Shown: in pieces, positions 33,925-42,731 of the stretch
Layout: every line of letters begins with the position of its first letter
Position numbering within the stretch: position 1 is the stretch's first letter
Assembly (NCBI RefSeq): GCF_003334855.1
Contig: NZ_QOWE01000010.1
Span: forward strand, 62,001-126,000
Direction: 5' to 3'
DNA: 64,000 nucleotides
From: Larkinella punicea
Lineage (GTDB): Bacteria; Bacteroidota; Bacteroidia; Cytophagales; Spirosomataceae
Translations under genes and position numbers: made by a program
Notes under the pieces: model-generated
The model's database searches: none
What the model was told of the DNA's origin: nothing
What the model saw: only the letters and a program-made list of their open reading frames with translations

Positions 33925-34374
33925 ATGATTGAAGTGATTCAGGTTATCCGTCCGGCTGAAATGCAGCAAGTTTTTGCCATTCGAGAGGCTGTGTTCGTGA
34001 AAGAACAGCACGTTCGGGCGGAAGATGAGTATGATGAATTTGAAACCACCAGCCGCCATTTTCTGGCTTTCTGCGACGGAACACCCTGCGGAGCCGCCCG
34101 CTGGCGTACGACATCTAACGGTGTAAAGCTGGAGCGGTTTGCTGTTTTGGCCCCTTTTCGGGGCAAGGGCGTCGGTCAGGCGTTGGTTCGGACGGTGCTC
34201 GACGATGTGCTGAGTCAGCAGCCGGAACCCATCGAGTCGGTTTATCTGAACGCCCAGCTAACGGCCATGCCGCTGTATGCGAAGTTTGGGTTTAAAGCCG
34301 TTGGTCCGATGTTTGAAGAATGCGGTATTCAGCATTACAAAATGGTGCTGCCCGCTTCGTCCTTTCCGGCCTGA
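33925..34374 (+). CDS. GNAT family N-acetyltransferase (ElaA/YjcF-like)
   Basis: 149 aa. The N-terminal signature VFAIREAVFVKEQHV is that of the ElaA/YjcF branch; the acetyl-CoA site is RFAVLAPFRGKGVGQALV, followed by VYLNAQLTAMPLYAKFGF. The acceptor is unknown. The stop codon overlaps the comEC start (ATGA at 34373 region), so the two are likely translated together. Confidence 0.88.
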   Translation: MIEVIQVIRPAEMQQVFAIREAVFVKEQHVRAEDEYDEFETTSRHFLAFCDGTPCGAARWRTTSNGVKLERFAVLAPFRGKGVGQALVRTVLDDVLSQQPEPIESVYLNAQLTAMPLYAKFGFKAVGPMFEECGIQHYKMVLPASSFPA

Positions 34375-36467
34375 TGCTGCGCTGGAACGCCTTCCCGTTT
34401 GTTCGCTACGTCGTGGCACTGATGAGCGGAATAACCGCCTATCTGTATTTTCCGGACTATTTCCGGCTTGTCACCGGCATACTCCTGATTGGCTTCCTGA
34501 GTTTGGGCATGCTGTTTTTCGTAAGAGACAAACCCCATGCCGTCCTCAAAGGCATCGCCGGCTGGCTGACTCTGGGAGCCATCGGCTGGCTGGTGACTTC
34601 GTTGCATACCCCGCTGAACGACCCTGCGAATCTGGTTCACCTCCGCCGACCCATTCGGGCGTATGAAGCCGTGGTGGGCTCACAGGCCGAAAACCGTGCC
34701 AAAACCTTTCGGTTGGAACTGGAGGTGCGGAAGGTGTTGACCGATCGCACCTGGCAACCGGCGAGCGGACGTCTCATCGTCTACATCGATAAAACCGTGG
34801 CCCAAAAACCGCGCTACGGCGATGTCTGGCTGGTTCGGGGTGAGCCCCGGACGATTGACCCGCCCCTGAATCCCGGCGAGTTTAACTACAAACGGCACCT
34901 GGCCCACCGGGGGATCTACCACCAGCAGTATTTACGACCGAATGATCGAGTCATTCTGGGCTATCGTCCTTTAAATCAGTTGACTGCACAAGCATACAAA
35001 ATCAATGAATGGGCCGACAGCGTTTTTACCAGTCATCTGGGGAACGGCCAGGAATTTGCCATTGTAAAAGCGATGATTCTGGGCGTTCGCGACGGCATCG
35101 ATCCCGAACTGCAGCAAGCCTATTCGGCGGCTGGAGCGGTGCATATCCTGTCGGTTTCGGGGCTACACGTGGGGGTTTTGTTTGCTGCGGTCAGCTTTGT
35201 GCTGGGTTTTGTGAAGCGCCGAAAGGGCGGAAAATACGTCTTTGCGGTGATCATGCTGGCATTGCTCTGGTTTTACGCGCTGATGACCGGTTTTTCCGCC
35301 CCGGTTTTGCGGTCGGCGTTTATGTTCAGTTTGCTGCTCATCGGCCAGACCCTGGGGCGCGCCAACAGTCCCCTCAATACGCTGGCAGCATCGGCATTCC
35401 TGATTTTACTGCTTGATCCGTACGCGATGACGACCGCCGGTTTTCAGTTGTCGTACCTGGCCGTTGGCGGCTTGACCCTCTGGTACGAAAGCCTCTACCA
35501 GAGCCTGACATTTCGATTCTGGCTGGCCGATAAGATCTGGAAAATAACGGCCATGTCGCTGGTGGCGCAAGTAATTACCTTTCCGCTGGGTGTGTATTAT
35601 TTCCACCAGTTTCCCACCTACTTCTGGCTAGCCAATCCGCTGGTGATTCCGGTTTCGTCACTGGTTTTGATTCTGGCGATGGGGTTGCTGGTCGTGGGCT
35701 GGATTCCGTATCTGGGTTTGCTGGTTGGAAAAGCACTGTTTGCATCGATGTGGCTCCTGAATCAGTGCATCATCTGGACAGAGCGACTGCCGCATTCCAT
35801 CCTGAAACCACTCATGGCCAGCGGTTTTGAACTGGGGCTGTTGTATGCGATTATTCTGTTCGGAGCGGCATTGCTGTTGTTCCGGAAAAAACGATTCGGC
35901 TGGTGGCTGGCCATCAGTGCGGTTTTGCTGACCGGGTCGGTTGGGATGACCACACTCCATCGAAAAAAACAGCGGTTGCTGCTGGTTCATTTCGTGCCGC
36001 ACCAGTCGGCGATCAGTTTTGTAGAGGGCAACAAGGCGGTTTTGCTGAGCCGGGATTCGCTGTCGGATCAAAGCCGGGAAGTGACGTTTTACATCCGGAA
36101 TACCTGGGACAGTCTGGGCGTCGACCGAATCACGTATGCGCAACCGGGTCAAACGAACCCTGGATTGCCGCTGTTTCAGAACCGGGCCATCACGCTGGTG
36201 AACTGGCAGGGAAAAAGTGTACTGATCATCAACCGGCTGCCTGCCCGGAAAGGGTGGCGATTGCCCGCCGTGATCGATTACGTCATCATCAGCCGGAACG
36301 CGCTGCAATCCTGGAGCCAACTGAAAGGCCGCGTAGCCGCCCGGCATTTGATTTTCGATGATTCCAACAAAACCCCGCTGACGGACCGGTTGCTGGCGGA
36401 CGCCCGAAAACTCGGCATTCCGTGTCACTCGGTTCGTCAGCAGGGCGCGTATCTGGCGACCTTTTGA
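34374..36467 (+). CDS. comEC: ComEC/Rec2 family DNA uptake channel protein
   Basis: 697 aa from the ATG at 34374, which overlaps the preceding stop. Soluble DUF4131/OB-like part after the first helices includes LNPGEFNYKRHLAHRGIY; the Competence domain has the conserved HILSVSGLHVG and then many membrane helices (about ten). Family members form the inner-membrane channel for single-stranded DNA during natural transformation. The C-terminal part (after about 540) is short for the metallo-beta-lactamase domain of full ComEC and lacks its HxHxDH motif, so this is the shorter form found in many Bacteroidota. Confidence 0.9.
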   Translation: MLRWNAFPFVRYVVALMSGITAYLYFPDYFRLVTGILLIGFLSLGMLFFVRDKPHAVLKGIAGWLTLGAIGWLVTSLHTPLNDPANLVHLRRPIRAYEAVVGSQAENRAKTFRLELEVRKVLTDRTWQPASGRLIVYIDKTVAQKPRYGDVWLVRGEPRTIDPPLNPGEFNYKRHLAHRGIYHQQYLRPNDRVILGYRPLNQLTAQAYKINEWADSVFTSHLGNGQEFAIVKAMILGVRDGIDPELQQAYSAAGAVHILSVSGLHVGVLFAAVSFVLGFVKRRKGGKYVFAVIMLALLWFYALMTGFSAPVLRSAFMFSLLLIGQTLGRANSPLNTLAASAFLILLLDPYAMTTAGFQLSYLAVGGLTLWYESLYQSLTFRFWLADKIWKITAMSLVAQVITFPLGVYYFHQFPTYFWLANPLVIPVSSLVLILAMGLLVVGWIPYLGLLVGKALFASMWLLNQCIIWTERLPHSILKPLMASGFELGLLYAIILFGAALLLFRKKRFGWWLAISAVLLTGSVGMTTLHRKKQRLLLVHFVPHQSAISFVEGNKAVLLSRDSLSDQSREVTFYIRNTWDSLGVDRITYAQPGQTNPGLPLFQNRAITLVNWQGKSVLIINRLPARKGWRLPAVIDYVIISRNALQSWSQLKGRVAARHLIFDDSNKTPLTDRLLADARKLGIPCHSVRQQGAYLATF

Positions 36468-36470
36468 GGA

Positions 36471-37736
36471 TTATTTCAACACTTTCCGGATAAAATACTG
36501 GTTGCCCAGCCGAATCGTCACCAGATAAAACCCTTTGGGCAATGACTGCACCTGAAGCGTCTGGCTGTGACTTTTCCCGGTTTTGTTCCCACGCTGGCTG
36601 AGCCATTGTTTCCCGCTCAGGTCGGCCACCTCGATGTAGATAATGCCGGTTTCGGCGGTTTCAAATTCAACGCTCAACTGATTGGCCACGGGATTCGGGA
36701 ACACACGGACCGCGGTAGTTTGATCCCCCAGGATGACAGACAGGATTTTCGAATAGGCAACCGTTCCGTCCGCATCGACCTGTTTCAACCGGTAATAATA
36801 GGTCTCGGCCAACGCACCCAAATCGGTGTACCGGTACTCTTTCCGGCCATTTTGTGTGCCAAACGGGTCGATGACTTCGCCACTGATGGGTGAAAAATCG
36901 AGGGCATTATAAGATCGTTCAACGATGAAAAACCGGTGATTCAACTCGTTGGTCGTTTGCCACTCCAGACGAACCCCGGTTTCCAGCGGCTGGGCACGGA
37001 AGTAGGCATACGTAACGGGCATGGCGTTGGCACAACCCGTGCAGTTGGTCGTCACCGTGGCCGAACCCAGGTTGGAGGGCGTAAAGGTGCCGGGGAGACA
37101 GACCAGCACATCCGGGGAAGTGGTCAGGGGATTGTTCAGAAAGGTCTGCCCATCCTGGGGTTGAGCAATCGACAGACAGCCTTTGGTCGACTGGGCGGTG
37201 GTTTGATTGGAACTATTGTTCTGGAAATACTGGGTATGAATCTGGCCCATGTTGGCCATACAAATACTGCCACTGCCGTTGACCCGCGTCAGATTCGTTA
37301 CATTGACCGTACCGCCATCGACCACCAGACTGCTGTTGATGTCCAGCGAGTTCATGTTCAGCACCCCGCCGTTTTCAACGATCACCCGGACGTTGTTAAA
37401 ACTGGTATTTGAGGGATTGGAAAGCGTGCCCTGTACCCGGATATCCCCCGAATTGGAGTTGAGATTGGACAGGCTTCCGGAATTGTAAATCAAGATGCCA
37501 CCGTTCAGGTTGGAATTGGTAAGCGAACCGCCACTCATGCAGACAACAGCCCCGCTAGGAATGGTCAGGTTCGAAATGGCGGTGGTGATGCAGTACGTGC
37601 CGCTGGCCAGTGTTTGATTACCGGTGGTTAAGGCTACACAGCCCGAGCAGGAGGGAACTGGGGGCGTACATTGTGCAAAGCCGGATTTTGGTAAAAATGT
37701 AACCACTAAAACGAAAAAGTAAATGATTTTTTTCAC
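36471..37736 (-). CDS. Secreted T9SS type A sorting domain protein, Asn/Gly/Ser-rich
   Basis: 421 aa. Signal peptide IIYFFVLVVTFLPKSGFA, then cysteines (CTPPVPSCSGC) and a region of short strands with repeating Asn-Ser-Gly turns (GGSLTNSNLNGG, SGSLSNLNSNSG) that looks like a small beta-helix. A fibronectin-like segment (RLEWQTTNELNHRFFIVERS) and the type A sorting domain (VRVFPNPVANQLSVEF to the end) follow. A structural or adhesive surface role is likely; no catalytic motif was seen. It is convergent with comEC, three bases between stops. Confidence 0.85.
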   Translation of the reverse strand: MKKIIYFFVLVVTFLPKSGFAQCTPPVPSCSGCVALTTGNQTLASGTYCITTAISNLTIPSGAVVCMSGGSLTNSNLNGGILIYNSGSLSNLNSNSGDIRVQGTLSNPSNTSFNNVRVIVENGGVLNMNSLDINSSLVVDGGTVNVTNLTRVNGSGSICMANMGQIHTQYFQNNSSNQTTAQSTKGCLSIAQPQDGQTFLNNPLTTSPDVLVCLPGTFTPSNLGSATVTTNCTGCANAMPVTYAYFRAQPLETGVRLEWQTTNELNHRFFIVERSYNALDFSPISGEVIDPFGTQNGRKEYRYTDLGALAETYYYRLKQVDADGTVAYSKILSVILGDQTTAVRVFPNPVANQLSVEFETAETGIIYIEVADLSGKQWLSQRGNKTGKSHSQTLQVQSLPKGFYLVTIRLGNQYFIRKVLK

Positions 37737-37862
37737 GGGAAAGTCTTGATTAATAGATCAATCCCAAAAGTAAATCAGCTTGCATAGACAAGCAAATAAT
37801 AGTGACTTTTTCTTAAGTAATTCCTGCAAGATGCGCACCGGAGCACAGGCAACTCTGCCCCA

Positions 37863-38639
37863 TCACTGTGCTGTCCAGCCGCCATCGATGGGCAGAGCCG
37901 CCCCGGTTAAGGTAGCCGCACTTTCGGACGCCAGAAACAGACAAAGTGCGGCAATGGATTCGGCGGGGATGAACTGTTTGAGAGCCTGTTTGGCCAGTAA
38001 TATTTTTTCGACTACGTCTTGCTCTGAAAGCTGGTGGGTTCGGGCCTGATCGGCAATCTGTTTGTCTACGAGGGCGGTTTTGACGTAGCCGGGGCAGATG
38101 GCGTTGGCGGTAATGCCGCAGGGGGCACCTTCGAGGGCGATGGTTTTGGTAAAGCCAATTAAACCGTGTTTGGCCGCGACATAAGCACTTTTGTATTCAG
38201 ACGCCACCAGACCGTGGGCCGAAGCGATGTTGATGATCCGGCCGAATTGCTGTTTTTTCATGAACGGCCACACGGCTTTCGTCAGGTGAAAGGCCGAAGT
38301 CAGGTTCACGCCCAGAATGGCATCCCAACGGTCTTCCGGAAATTCCTCGATCGGTGAGACGTACTGAATGCCGGCGTTGTTGACCAGCACGTCAATTCCT
38401 CCGAATTTTTCCCCGGCCCGGCTTACCATTGCCCGCAGGGCGGCCGGGTCCAGCATGTTCGCCGGATCAAAGTCCGCGTTAATGCTGAATTCTGCCGCCA
38501 TCGTTTCGGCCAGTTGGGGGCCGTTGGCTTCCAACCCGTTCAGAATCAGATTGTAGCCCTGCTGGGCAAAGGCCGTGGCAATGGAAAGGCCAATGCCGCT
38601 GGTGCTTCCGGTAATCAGAACGGTTCTTTTTTGCATCAT
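37863..38639 (-). CDS. SDR oxidoreductase, probable 3-hydroxybutyrate dehydrogenase
   Basis: 258 aa from the ATG at 38639 (38636 also possible). Motifs are LITGSTSGIG, LVNNAGIQ, IINIASAHGLVAS, and catalytic Tyr-x3-Lys in AYVAAKHG. The string IASAHGLVAS...KSAYVAAKHG and the C-terminal ESAATLTGAALPIDGGWTAQ fit D-3-hydroxybutyrate dehydrogenase (acetoacetate + NADH to 3-hydroxybutyrate), which is the best guess. It is divergent from yajQ across a region with a 13-bp palindrome. Confidence 0.85.
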   Translation of the reverse strand: MMQKRTVLITGSTSGIGLSIATAFAQQGYNLILNGLEANGPQLAETMAAEFSINADFDPANMLDPAALRAMVSRAGEKFGGIDVLVNNAGIQYVSPIEEFPEDRWDAILGVNLTSAFHLTKAVWPFMKKQQFGRIINIASAHGLVASEYKSAYVAAKHGLIGFTKTIALEGAPCGITANAICPGYVKTALVDKQIADQARTHQLSEQDVVEKILLAKQALKQFIPAESIAALCLFLASESAATLTGAALPIDGGWTAQ

Positions 38640-38698
38640 TTCAGGATGAATTAGCACCCAAAGCTACAACAGAGCGGGAATAGTTTGGTCACGGAAAG

Positions 38699-38750
38699 GC
38701 GGTTTTCCGGGCTGAATGTGTGCTTCGACCCGGAAAACCGCTTACTTTTG
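38699..38750 (+). promoter_or_regulatory. Probable yajQ promoter with overlapping palindrome
   Basis: A -7 box TACTTTTG lies at 38743-38750, 42 bases before the ATG. Directly before it is a perfect 13-bp inverted repeat, GCGGTTTTCCGGG (38699-38711) and CCCGGAAAACCGC (38729-38741), which covers the expected -33 region. Because the genes on both sides are divergent it cannot be their terminator, so an operator for a dimeric regulator is the likely reading. Confidence 0.5.
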
Positions 38751-38792
38751 TGAAACCGTTTGTTTACAAATTCATTACCAACCCGATCCAGT

Positions 38793-39284
38793 ATGGCCTC
38801 CTTCGATATTGTCAGTAAAGTTGATTTGCAAACATTAGACAACGCTATTAATGTGGCAATCAAAGAGATAGCGAACCGGTATGACTTGCGGAACAGCAAA
38901 ACCAGCGTAGAACTCAATAAAAAAGACCTGACGGTGAAGATCGATACCGACAACGACATGAGCCTGAAATCGGTGGAGGATATTCTGCTGACCCGGGTGA
39001 TCAAACAGGGCGTCGATGGGCGGAGTCTGGACTTCACCGCCGAGCCCCACCAGTCGGGAAACCGCCTGCGGCACGAGCTGAAAGTCCGGCAGGGGCTCGA
39101 CAAAGACCAGCAGCGCAAAATTCTGAAACTGATCAAGGAAAGCTTTCCGAAACTGACCGCCCAGGCCATGGATGATCAGGTGCGGGTGACGAGCAAAAAA
39201 ATCGACGATCTGCAGGCTGTCATCGGGATGTTGCGCCGGGCAGAACTGGAAATATCTTTGCAATTTGTGAACATGAAAAGCTAA
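38793..39284 (+). CDS. YajQ family nucleotide-binding protein
   Basis: 163 aa from the ATG at 38793 (MASFDIVSKVD), the standard family start. It has two ferredoxin-like halves; family features are MASFDIVSKVDLQTLDNAI, IANRYDLRNS, and VTSKKIDDLQAVIGMLR. In Xanthomonas a YajQ homologue binds cyclic di-GMP and alters transcription; in Escherichia coli YajQ binds nucleic acid or nucleotides. Which holds here is unknown. A TetR regulator follows after 31 bases. Confidence 0.95.
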   Translation: MASFDIVSKVDLQTLDNAINVAIKEIANRYDLRNSKTSVELNKKDLTVKIDTDNDMSLKSVEDILLTRVIKQGVDGRSLDFTAEPHQSGNRLRHELKVRQGLDKDQQRKILKLIKESFPKLTAQAMDDQVRVTSKKIDDLQAVIGMLRRAELEISLQFVNMKS

Positions 39285-39315
39285 ACTTTTTTGCTGAACA
39301 CTGCGTTCGTCAGGT

Positions 39316-39984
39316 ATGGAAAAACTGGAAAAAATCCGTAAAGCCTATACCGACTATGTGCTTGAAAACGGAACCCCACCACCGAGTGTTTTTCAATTTG
39401 CGAAGAAGCTGAAAATTTCAGAAGCGGACTTCTATCAGGAGTATACCTCTTTTGAATCCATTGAAGCGGATGTCTGGCTGTCCTTTTTCAAACAGGCCCA
39501 GCAAACCGTTGAGTCTGATCCGATTTACCAGACGTATTCGGTCCGCGAAAAGCTCCTCGCGTTCTATTATACCTGGGTGGAGGTGTTGAAAGCCCAGCGC
39601 AGTTTTGTGGTGTTTAGCTACAACCAACTACGCCCGTCTACCGCCAATCTGTCGCCCATGGCGAAAGCCCGGATGGGAAAACCGTCGCCCCGGGTCCTGC
39701 AACTCTTCAAAGAAGCCTACTACGACTACGCTCGGGATTTGCTGGCCGAAGGCCGGGAAAGCAAGGAGGTCGAACCCCGGCCGTTCCTGTCCGACCGCTA
39801 CGCCGACGGCTTGTGGACGCAAACCCTGTTCATCCTGCATTTCTGGGTCAACGACGTCAGCAAGAATTTTGAAAAAACCGATACCGCCATCGAAAAATCG
39901 GTCAACACCGCCTTCGATCTGATCGGCCGCTCCCCGCTGGATTCGTTGTTCGACCTGGCGAAGTTCATCTATCAAAATAAATGA
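39316..39984 (+). CDS. TetR-like transcriptional regulator
   Basis: 222 aa. The N-terminal helix-turn-helix is divergent but recognisable (SVFQFAKKLKISEADFYQEY), and the C-terminal helical domain is of the kind found in Bacteroidota TetR proteins, ending DLIGRSPLDSLFDLAKFIYQ. The gene lies between yajQ and a UbiB-type kinase and is separated from the latter by a 32-bp inverted repeat; I recall this regulator-kinase pairing in other Bacteroidota, which suggests it controls or cooperates with the kinase (inference). Ligand unknown. Confidence 0.75.
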   Translation: MEKLEKIRKAYTDYVLENGTPPPSVFQFAKKLKISEADFYQEYTSFESIEADVWLSFFKQAQQTVESDPIYQTYSVREKLLAFYYTWVEVLKAQRSFVVFSYNQLRPSTANLSPMAKARMGKPSPRVLQLFKEAYYDYARDLLAEGRESKEVEPRPFLSDRYADGLWTQTLFILHFWVNDVSKNFEKTDTAIEKSVNTAFDLIGRSPLDSLFDLAKFIYQNK

Positions 39985-39993
39985 TGGGTTGTC

Positions 39994-40068
39994 AACGATG
40001 AATTATGAATGATGAACGATGGATGTGCTCATCATTCATCCATCGTTCATCATTCATAATTCATCGTT
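39994..40068. repeat. 32-bp perfect inverted repeat
   Basis: Arms 39994-40025 and 40037-40068 are perfectly complementary, built of ATGAATTATGAATGATGAACGATG-like units, with an 11-base loop. It lies between two genes on the same strand, so it may act as a terminator, attenuator or message stabiliser. Confidence 0.9.
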
Positions 40069-40089
40069 CAATTTCTGTCATTTCCAGCC

Positions 40090-41433
40090 ATGAAAACGCA
40101 AAACCATATCCCCACCACCAAAGTTGCCCGGGCCAGCCAGTTTGTGAAGGCAGGGGTGAAAGTCGGCGGGAATTATTTGAAGCATTACGGGAAAAAGTTA
40201 CTCGATCCCAGCCTGACGAAAGAAGAACTGCATCAGGACAATGCGACCGATATTTACAATGCCCTGAGCGAACTGAAAGGCAGCGCGCTGAAAATGGCGC
40301 AGATGCTGAGCATGGACCGCAACATCCTGCCGCGGGCGTACGTCGACCAGTTTGCCATGTCGCAGTATTCGGCCCCGCCCTTGTCGGGGCCGCTGGTGGT
40401 CAAGATGTTCCGGACCTATTTTGGAAAATCCCCCCAGCAGATTTACGATCGGTTCGAGATGGAAGCGGTCAACGCGGCCTCCATCGGGCAGGTGCATCTG
40501 GCCTGGAAAGACGACCGGAAACTAGCGGTGAAGGTGCAGTATCCAGGTGTCGCCGACAGTGTCAGTTCGGATTTGCGAATTGCCAAACCGCTGGCTATTC
40601 GGCTGCTGAACCTGAACGAAAAGGACATCAACCGGTATATGGGGGAGGTGGAGTCCAAATTGCTGGAAGAAACCGACTACGAACTCGAACTGAAACGATC
40701 GATGTACATTTCGGAGCAGTGTGCGTCGATTCCGAACCTCGTTTTCCCGAAATATTACCCCGATCTGTCGAGCAAACGCATTCTGACGATGGACTGGCTG
40801 GACGGTTTTCACATGAAGGATTTTCTGAAAACCAATCCGTCGCAGGAAATCCGGGACCGCATCGGGCAGGCTTTGTGGGATTTTTACAATTTCCAGATTC
40901 ACGACCTCAAGCAGGTTCACGCCGATCCGCACCCCGGTAACTTCCTGATGCGGGCCAACGGCACGATGGGCGTCATCGACTTCGGCTGTGTGAAAGTGAT
41001 CTCCGAATTCTTTTACGACAATTATTTTCGGCTGATCAATTTCGACATGCTCGACGATGAGGAAGCCACCCTGGAAACGTTCCGCAATCTGGAGTTTATC
41101 GTTCCCGAAGATTCGCCGAAAGAGCAGGCCTTTTTTGTCGATCTGTTCAAGAAAATGATCGTTTTGCTCGGAAAACCGTTCGAGAAACAGACCTTCGATT
41201 TTGGGGATAATTCCTATTTCGACACGGTGTATGCGTTTGCTGAAGAACTGGCCCAGGTGGAAGAACTGAAAAACTCGAAAGTCGCCCGTGGCTCGCAGCA
41301 CGGTTTGTACATCAATCGGACGTATTTTGGTTTGTATTCGATGCTCAACGAACTGAAAGCCAAGGTGATTACGCACAAGCCGGATTGGCTGGTTTCCAAA
41401 AAACTGCGACTGGAAATGGAAACTGCGGCTTGA
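40090..41433 (+). CDS. ABC1/AarF/UbiB family atypical kinase
   Basis: 447 aa. Characteristic elements are KGSALKMAQMLS (the KxGQ signature position, here KMAQ), AASIGQVHLAW (Ala-rich loop), the catalytic lysine in LAVKVQYPG, LLEETDYELE, HADPHPGNF and the metal-binding VIDFGC. Members such as UbiB and ADCK3 are ATPases that support ubiquinone or other lipid handling; this organism probably uses menaquinone, as menD is in the window, so the role may be in menaquinone or lipid metabolism (inference). It follows the TetR-like gene. Confidence 0.9.
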   Translation: MKTQNHIPTTKVARASQFVKAGVKVGGNYLKHYGKKLLDPSLTKEELHQDNATDIYNALSELKGSALKMAQMLSMDRNILPRAYVDQFAMSQYSAPPLSGPLVVKMFRTYFGKSPQQIYDRFEMEAVNAASIGQVHLAWKDDRKLAVKVQYPGVADSVSSDLRIAKPLAIRLLNLNEKDINRYMGEVESKLLEETDYELELKRSMYISEQCASIPNLVFPKYYPDLSSKRILTMDWLDGFHMKDFLKTNPSQEIRDRIGQALWDFYNFQIHDLKQVHADPHPGNFLMRANGTMGVIDFGCVKVISEFFYDNYFRLINFDMLDDEEATLETFRNLEFIVPEDSPKEQAFFVDLFKKMIVLLGKPFEKQTFDFGDNSYFDTVYAFAEELAQVEELKNSKVARGSQHGLYINRTYFGLYSMLNELKAKVITHKPDWLVSKKLRLEMETAA

Positions 41434-41472
41434 CAAGCGGGTAAATAGTTTTAAGTTTATGGTTGGATAGGG

Positions 41473-41537
41473 ACACGGATTGAACGGATTCAGCGGATTT
41501 TCACGGATAAAATCTGTTTAATCCGTTCAATCCGTGT
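41473..41537. repeat. 18-bp perfect inverted repeat
   Basis: ACACGGATTGAACGGATT (41473-41490) and its complement at 41520-41537, with a 29-base loop that itself contains related CGGATTTTCACGGAT. Weaker complementarity extends outward. It lies between the kinase and dCMP deaminase genes, both on the plus strand. Confidence 0.85.
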
Positions 41538-41570
41538 TCCCATCAATCTATCTACTATAAACTAAGTTTG

Positions 41571-42071
41571 ATGAGCAAGCCCCGGTTTGACGATATTTTC
41601 ATGGAACTGGCCGTCAATCTTTCGAAGCGGTCGCACTGCATCAAGGCGCAGGTGGGTGCGGTGTTGACGAAAGAAACCCGGATTATTTCCATTGGCTACA
41701 ACGGGCCACCGTCGGGAACGCACAATTGCGACGAAGAATTTCCGGAAGTCGGCTGTCCGCGCGACTCCAAAGGAAGTTGTTCACTGGCGCTTCATGCCGA
41801 GCAAAATGCGATTCTGTACGCAGCCAAAAACGGTGCGGTGATTGAAGGGGCAACCATCTACGTCACGCTGTCGCCCTGCATCGCCTGTGCGCGGATTATC
41901 TTCAGTATGAAAATTGCCAAGGTGGTTTTTCTGCATTCCTACGCGCAGTACAAAGGCATTCCGACGGACGAGGGTGTCGAGTTTTTGCGTAAATTCGGGG
42001 TAGAAACCGTCCAATACCAGCCCACGGCGGGGTTTGAAACTGTGCTTGCGCAGGGCGACCCGCATCTGTAG
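41571..42071 (+). CDS. Deoxycytidylate (dCMP) deaminase family protein
   Basis: 166 aa from the ATG at 41571. Zinc-dependent deaminase with HAEQNAI (His ligand and catalytic Glu) and the two-cysteine site TLSPCIACARII. The N-terminal signature SKRSHCIKAQVGAVL and the insert CDEEFPEVGCPRDSKGSC with extra cysteines are typical of dCMP deaminases. It makes dUMP for thymidylate synthesis. The ACP phosphodiesterase gene starts 12 bases after the stop. Confidence 0.93.
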   Translation: MSKPRFDDIFMELAVNLSKRSHCIKAQVGAVLTKETRIISIGYNGPPSGTHNCDEEFPEVGCPRDSKGSCSLALHAEQNAILYAAKNGAVIEGATIYVTLSPCIACARIIFSMKIAKVVFLHSYAQYKGIPTDEGVEFLRKFGVETVQYQPTAGFETVLAQGDPHL

Positions 42072-42083
42072 GCGGTCTGATCG

Positions 42084-42689
42084 ATGAATATATTAGCACA
42101 TGCGTACCTATCGGGCGATGATGAAGGGCTGTTGATCGGCAATTTTATCGCGGATTTCATCAAAGGAAATCCCGGTCATCCCCGGCATGGGTTATCGACG
42201 GCAGTGCAGCGCGGCATCTGGCTCCACCGCCAGATCGATCAGTTTACGGATCATCATCCCCTGGTGGAGGAAATGCGAATATTGGTTCGGCCCCGTTGCC
42301 ATAAATACGCCGGAGCGGCCATTGATGTGTTCCTGGATCATTTTCTGGCAGTTCACTTTACGGAAATTTCCGGACGGTCGTTGACTGAATTTGTGCCGGC
42401 CTTCTACCAGTTTCTGAAAAACCACCGGACTCAATTGCCCGATGCCGCCTGGCGCATGGCCGGTTACATGATTCAACACGACTGGCTGACGAATTACCAG
42501 TTTCTGGAAGGCATCGACCGGAGCCTGAAAGGAATGTCCCGGCGCACGGCATTTCCGTCGAATCTGGACACCGCCATCGAAGATTTGAATGATAATTACG
42601 CTAGTTTTGAGAAGTATTTCCGCCGGTTTTTTCCTGAATTAGAACAGCATGTGCGTGATTTTCAGGCGATGAACCCGCCGGTTGTGTAA
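42084..42689 (+). CDS. Acyl carrier protein phosphodiesterase (AcpH/DUF479 family)
   Basis: 201 aa. The start MNILAHAYLSGDDEGLLIGNFIADFIKG is diagnostic, with HxAHxxL and the GNFIADF stretch; WLHRQIDQFTDHHPLV and FLDHFLAVHF carry the conserved histidines and aspartates expected for metal binding. AcpH removes the 4'-phosphopantetheine arm from holo-ACP. It follows dCMP deaminase closely; holA starts 42 bases further on. A single family with no obvious partner here. Confidence 0.9.
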   Translation: MNILAHAYLSGDDEGLLIGNFIADFIKGNPGHPRHGLSTAVQRGIWLHRQIDQFTDHHPLVEEMRILVRPRCHKYAGAAIDVFLDHFLAVHFTEISGRSLTEFVPAFYQFLKNHRTQLPDAAWRMAGYMIQHDWLTNYQFLEGIDRSLKGMSRRTAFPSNLDTAIEDLNDNYASFEKYFRRFFPELEQHVRDFQAMNPPVV

Positions 42690-42731
42690 TCGTTTCTTTT
42701 TTTTGTTTTATTACGTATATAGAGTACCGTT

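Noticed and set aside
37737-37862. Promoter or small gene between the T9SS protein and the SDR
   Set aside because: The 126-base gap is AT-rich but shows no frame, clear -7/-33 pair or stable hairpin worth listing.
40005-40940. 311-codon frame starting before the UbiB-type kinase
   Set aside because: Low-complexity shadow of the kinase frame, beginning inside an inverted repeat; no family features.
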